Origin: Actinomycetes bacterium
GTDB taxonomy: Bacteria; Actinomycetota; Actinomycetes; S36-B12; GCA-2699445
Assembly (NCBI GenBank): GCA_022600255.1
Contig: JAHZKU010000053.1
Span: forward strand, 1 to 5,466
DNA length: 5,466 nt
Direction: 5' to 3'
Shown: in pieces, positions 5,046 through 5,466 of the stretch
Layout: each line of letters opens with the position of its first letter
Position numbering within the stretch: the stretch's first letter is position 1
Program-made: the position numbers and the translations under genes
The notes under the pieces: model-generated
What the model saw: the letters and a program-made list of their open reading frames with translations, nothing else
Databases searched by the model: none
Told to the model about the DNA's origin: nothing

Positions 5046-5267
5046 CACCGCGGTGGAAAGGTCGTCCATAGTCGTTGGATTTTCGGCCACTACTACAGCC
5101 AGCGTCTTGGATCCACCCTTGGACATGGCGACGGTTGTTTCGATTCCGTAGTCCTATCTCGGGAAGCTGGAGTCGATCGTGACGGGCTTCTCCCACTCAT
5201 CAACGGACTGGGCGCTACCACCCGTTGCCGAGACGAGTCCGAGGGTGAGTGCGGTGATCGCAAGCAA
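5046..5267 (-). pseudogene. Broken N-terminal remnant of a secreted repeat protein
   Basis: Reading left from about 5267, one frame gives a signal-peptide-like stretch (LLAITALTLGLVSATGGSAQ), then DEWEKPVTIDSSFPR, an in-frame TAG at 5156-5154, and then in the same frame DYGIETTVAMSKGGSKTLA and VVVAENPTTMDDL. Codon third positions are rich in G and C on both sides of the TAG, which suggests that it interrupts former coding sequence. The layout (signal peptide, W-x-K, then a V-x-[MV]-S-x-x-G strand followed by an A-x-x strand) parallels residues 20-70 of the Asp-box protein at the left edge, so it may be a decayed relative. No ATG or GTG start remains; the only candidate is TTG 5267, four bases after the stop of the next gene. 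Beyond about 5046 the frame stays open but stops looking protein-like and overlaps the promoter and start of the five-helix gene. Confidence 0.45.
5073..5098. repeat. Dispersed CGTTGGATTT motif, right-hand copy
   Basis: CGTTGGATTTTCGGCCACTACTACAG matches 4169-4194 closely. It overlaps the minus-strand remnant, where it encodes VVVAENPT in that frame. The 4163 copy on the same strand reads LVVMAANPT, which favours shared descent from a coding sequence. Confidence 0.5.
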
Positions 5268-5271
5268 GCTG

Positions 5272-5466
5272 TCAGCCCGACCTCACCGTCAGGCTGGTCA
5301 GTTCGACGCTGAACCCGTCGTCCTCCGCCGAGGCTCCGTAGCCGGCGTCGCGCGGCTGGTATCTCTCCCCACCGAAGAAGGCAACCTTCTCCGAGCCGCC
5401 GGCCGCAACCGTGATCATAGAAGCCCCGGTGCTGTCGTAGTTGTCGAGGTGGAGTGTCATCTCAGA
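5272..5466 (-). CDS. C-terminal 64 residues of an unidentified protein
   Basis: The frame is open from the right edge to TGA at 5274-5272, so the start lies outside the window; ATG at 5460-5458 is probably internal. The visible part reads MTLHLDNYDSTGASMITVAA, then SEKVAFFGGERYQPRDAGYG, and ends SVELTSLTVRSG. Alternating hydrophobic residues and many Gly, Thr and Ser suggest a beta-rich domain end, as in many exported actinobacterial proteins. No motif allows a family assignment. Its stop lies only four bases from the first possible codon of the broken remnant downstream, so the two may once have been cotranscribed, or a deletion may have joined them. Confidence 0.6.
   Translation of the reverse strand, partial: SEMTLHLDNYDSTGASMITVAAGGSEKVAFFGGERYQPRDAGYGASAEDDGFSVELTSLTVRSG

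Noticed and set aside
4446..5126. Minus-strand ORF of 226 codons
   Set aside because: Only its first ~27 codons look coding (they belong to the 5046-5267 remnant). The rest overlaps the five-helix gene in another frame and its TATAAT promoter.

Overview
The window looks like accessory or decaying DNA from a moderately GC-rich actinobacterium. This is inferred from the GC-rich codon ends, GTG and ATG starts, Ala-rich Sec signal peptides, weak -35 elements and one probable leaderless gene; nothing here fixes a species. It is gene-poor. Three secreted or export-type proteins, two polytopic membrane proteins and one gene tail are separated by long stretches holding gene relics and short dispersed repeats. 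I see no mobility gene, RNA gene or CRISPR array.

Layout from left to right. (1) 1-357, minus: 5' part of a gene for a secreted Asp-box (BNR, sialidase-like) repeat protein, cut by the window edge and apparently leaderless. (2) 358-731: that promoter, a short coding-like relic on the plus strand, and a weak terminator-like hairpin. (3) 732-1277, minus: small, basic, Cys-containing exported protein. (4) 1278-1759: intergenic DNA with the first copy of a 65-bp repeat that can fold into a hairpin. (5) 1760-2830, plus: nine-helix membrane protein of unknown function. (6) 2831-3279: intergenic DNA with a probable terminator, the second copy of the 65-bp repeat and a short coding-like tail. (7) 3280-3951, plus: exported protein with a layout like the PknH extracellular sensor domain. 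(8) 3952-4291: intergenic DNA with relic sequence. (9) 4292-4873, minus: five-helix membrane protein with a perfect TATAAT box. (10) 5046-5267, minus: remnant of a secreted repeat protein, broken by an in-frame stop. (11) 5272-5466, minus: the last 64 codons of a gene entering from the right.

No pathway can be assigned. The common theme is the cell envelope: every intact gene encodes an exported or integral membrane protein. The genes are not arranged as an operon; each has its own upstream region. The most notable unexplained signals are the 65-bp repeat, whose two copies keep a 6-bp stem through a compensatory base-pair change (C-G to T-A) upstream of two different exported-protein genes, and a second short motif (core CGTTGGATTTxCGGCC or close variants) found at up to four places between genes.
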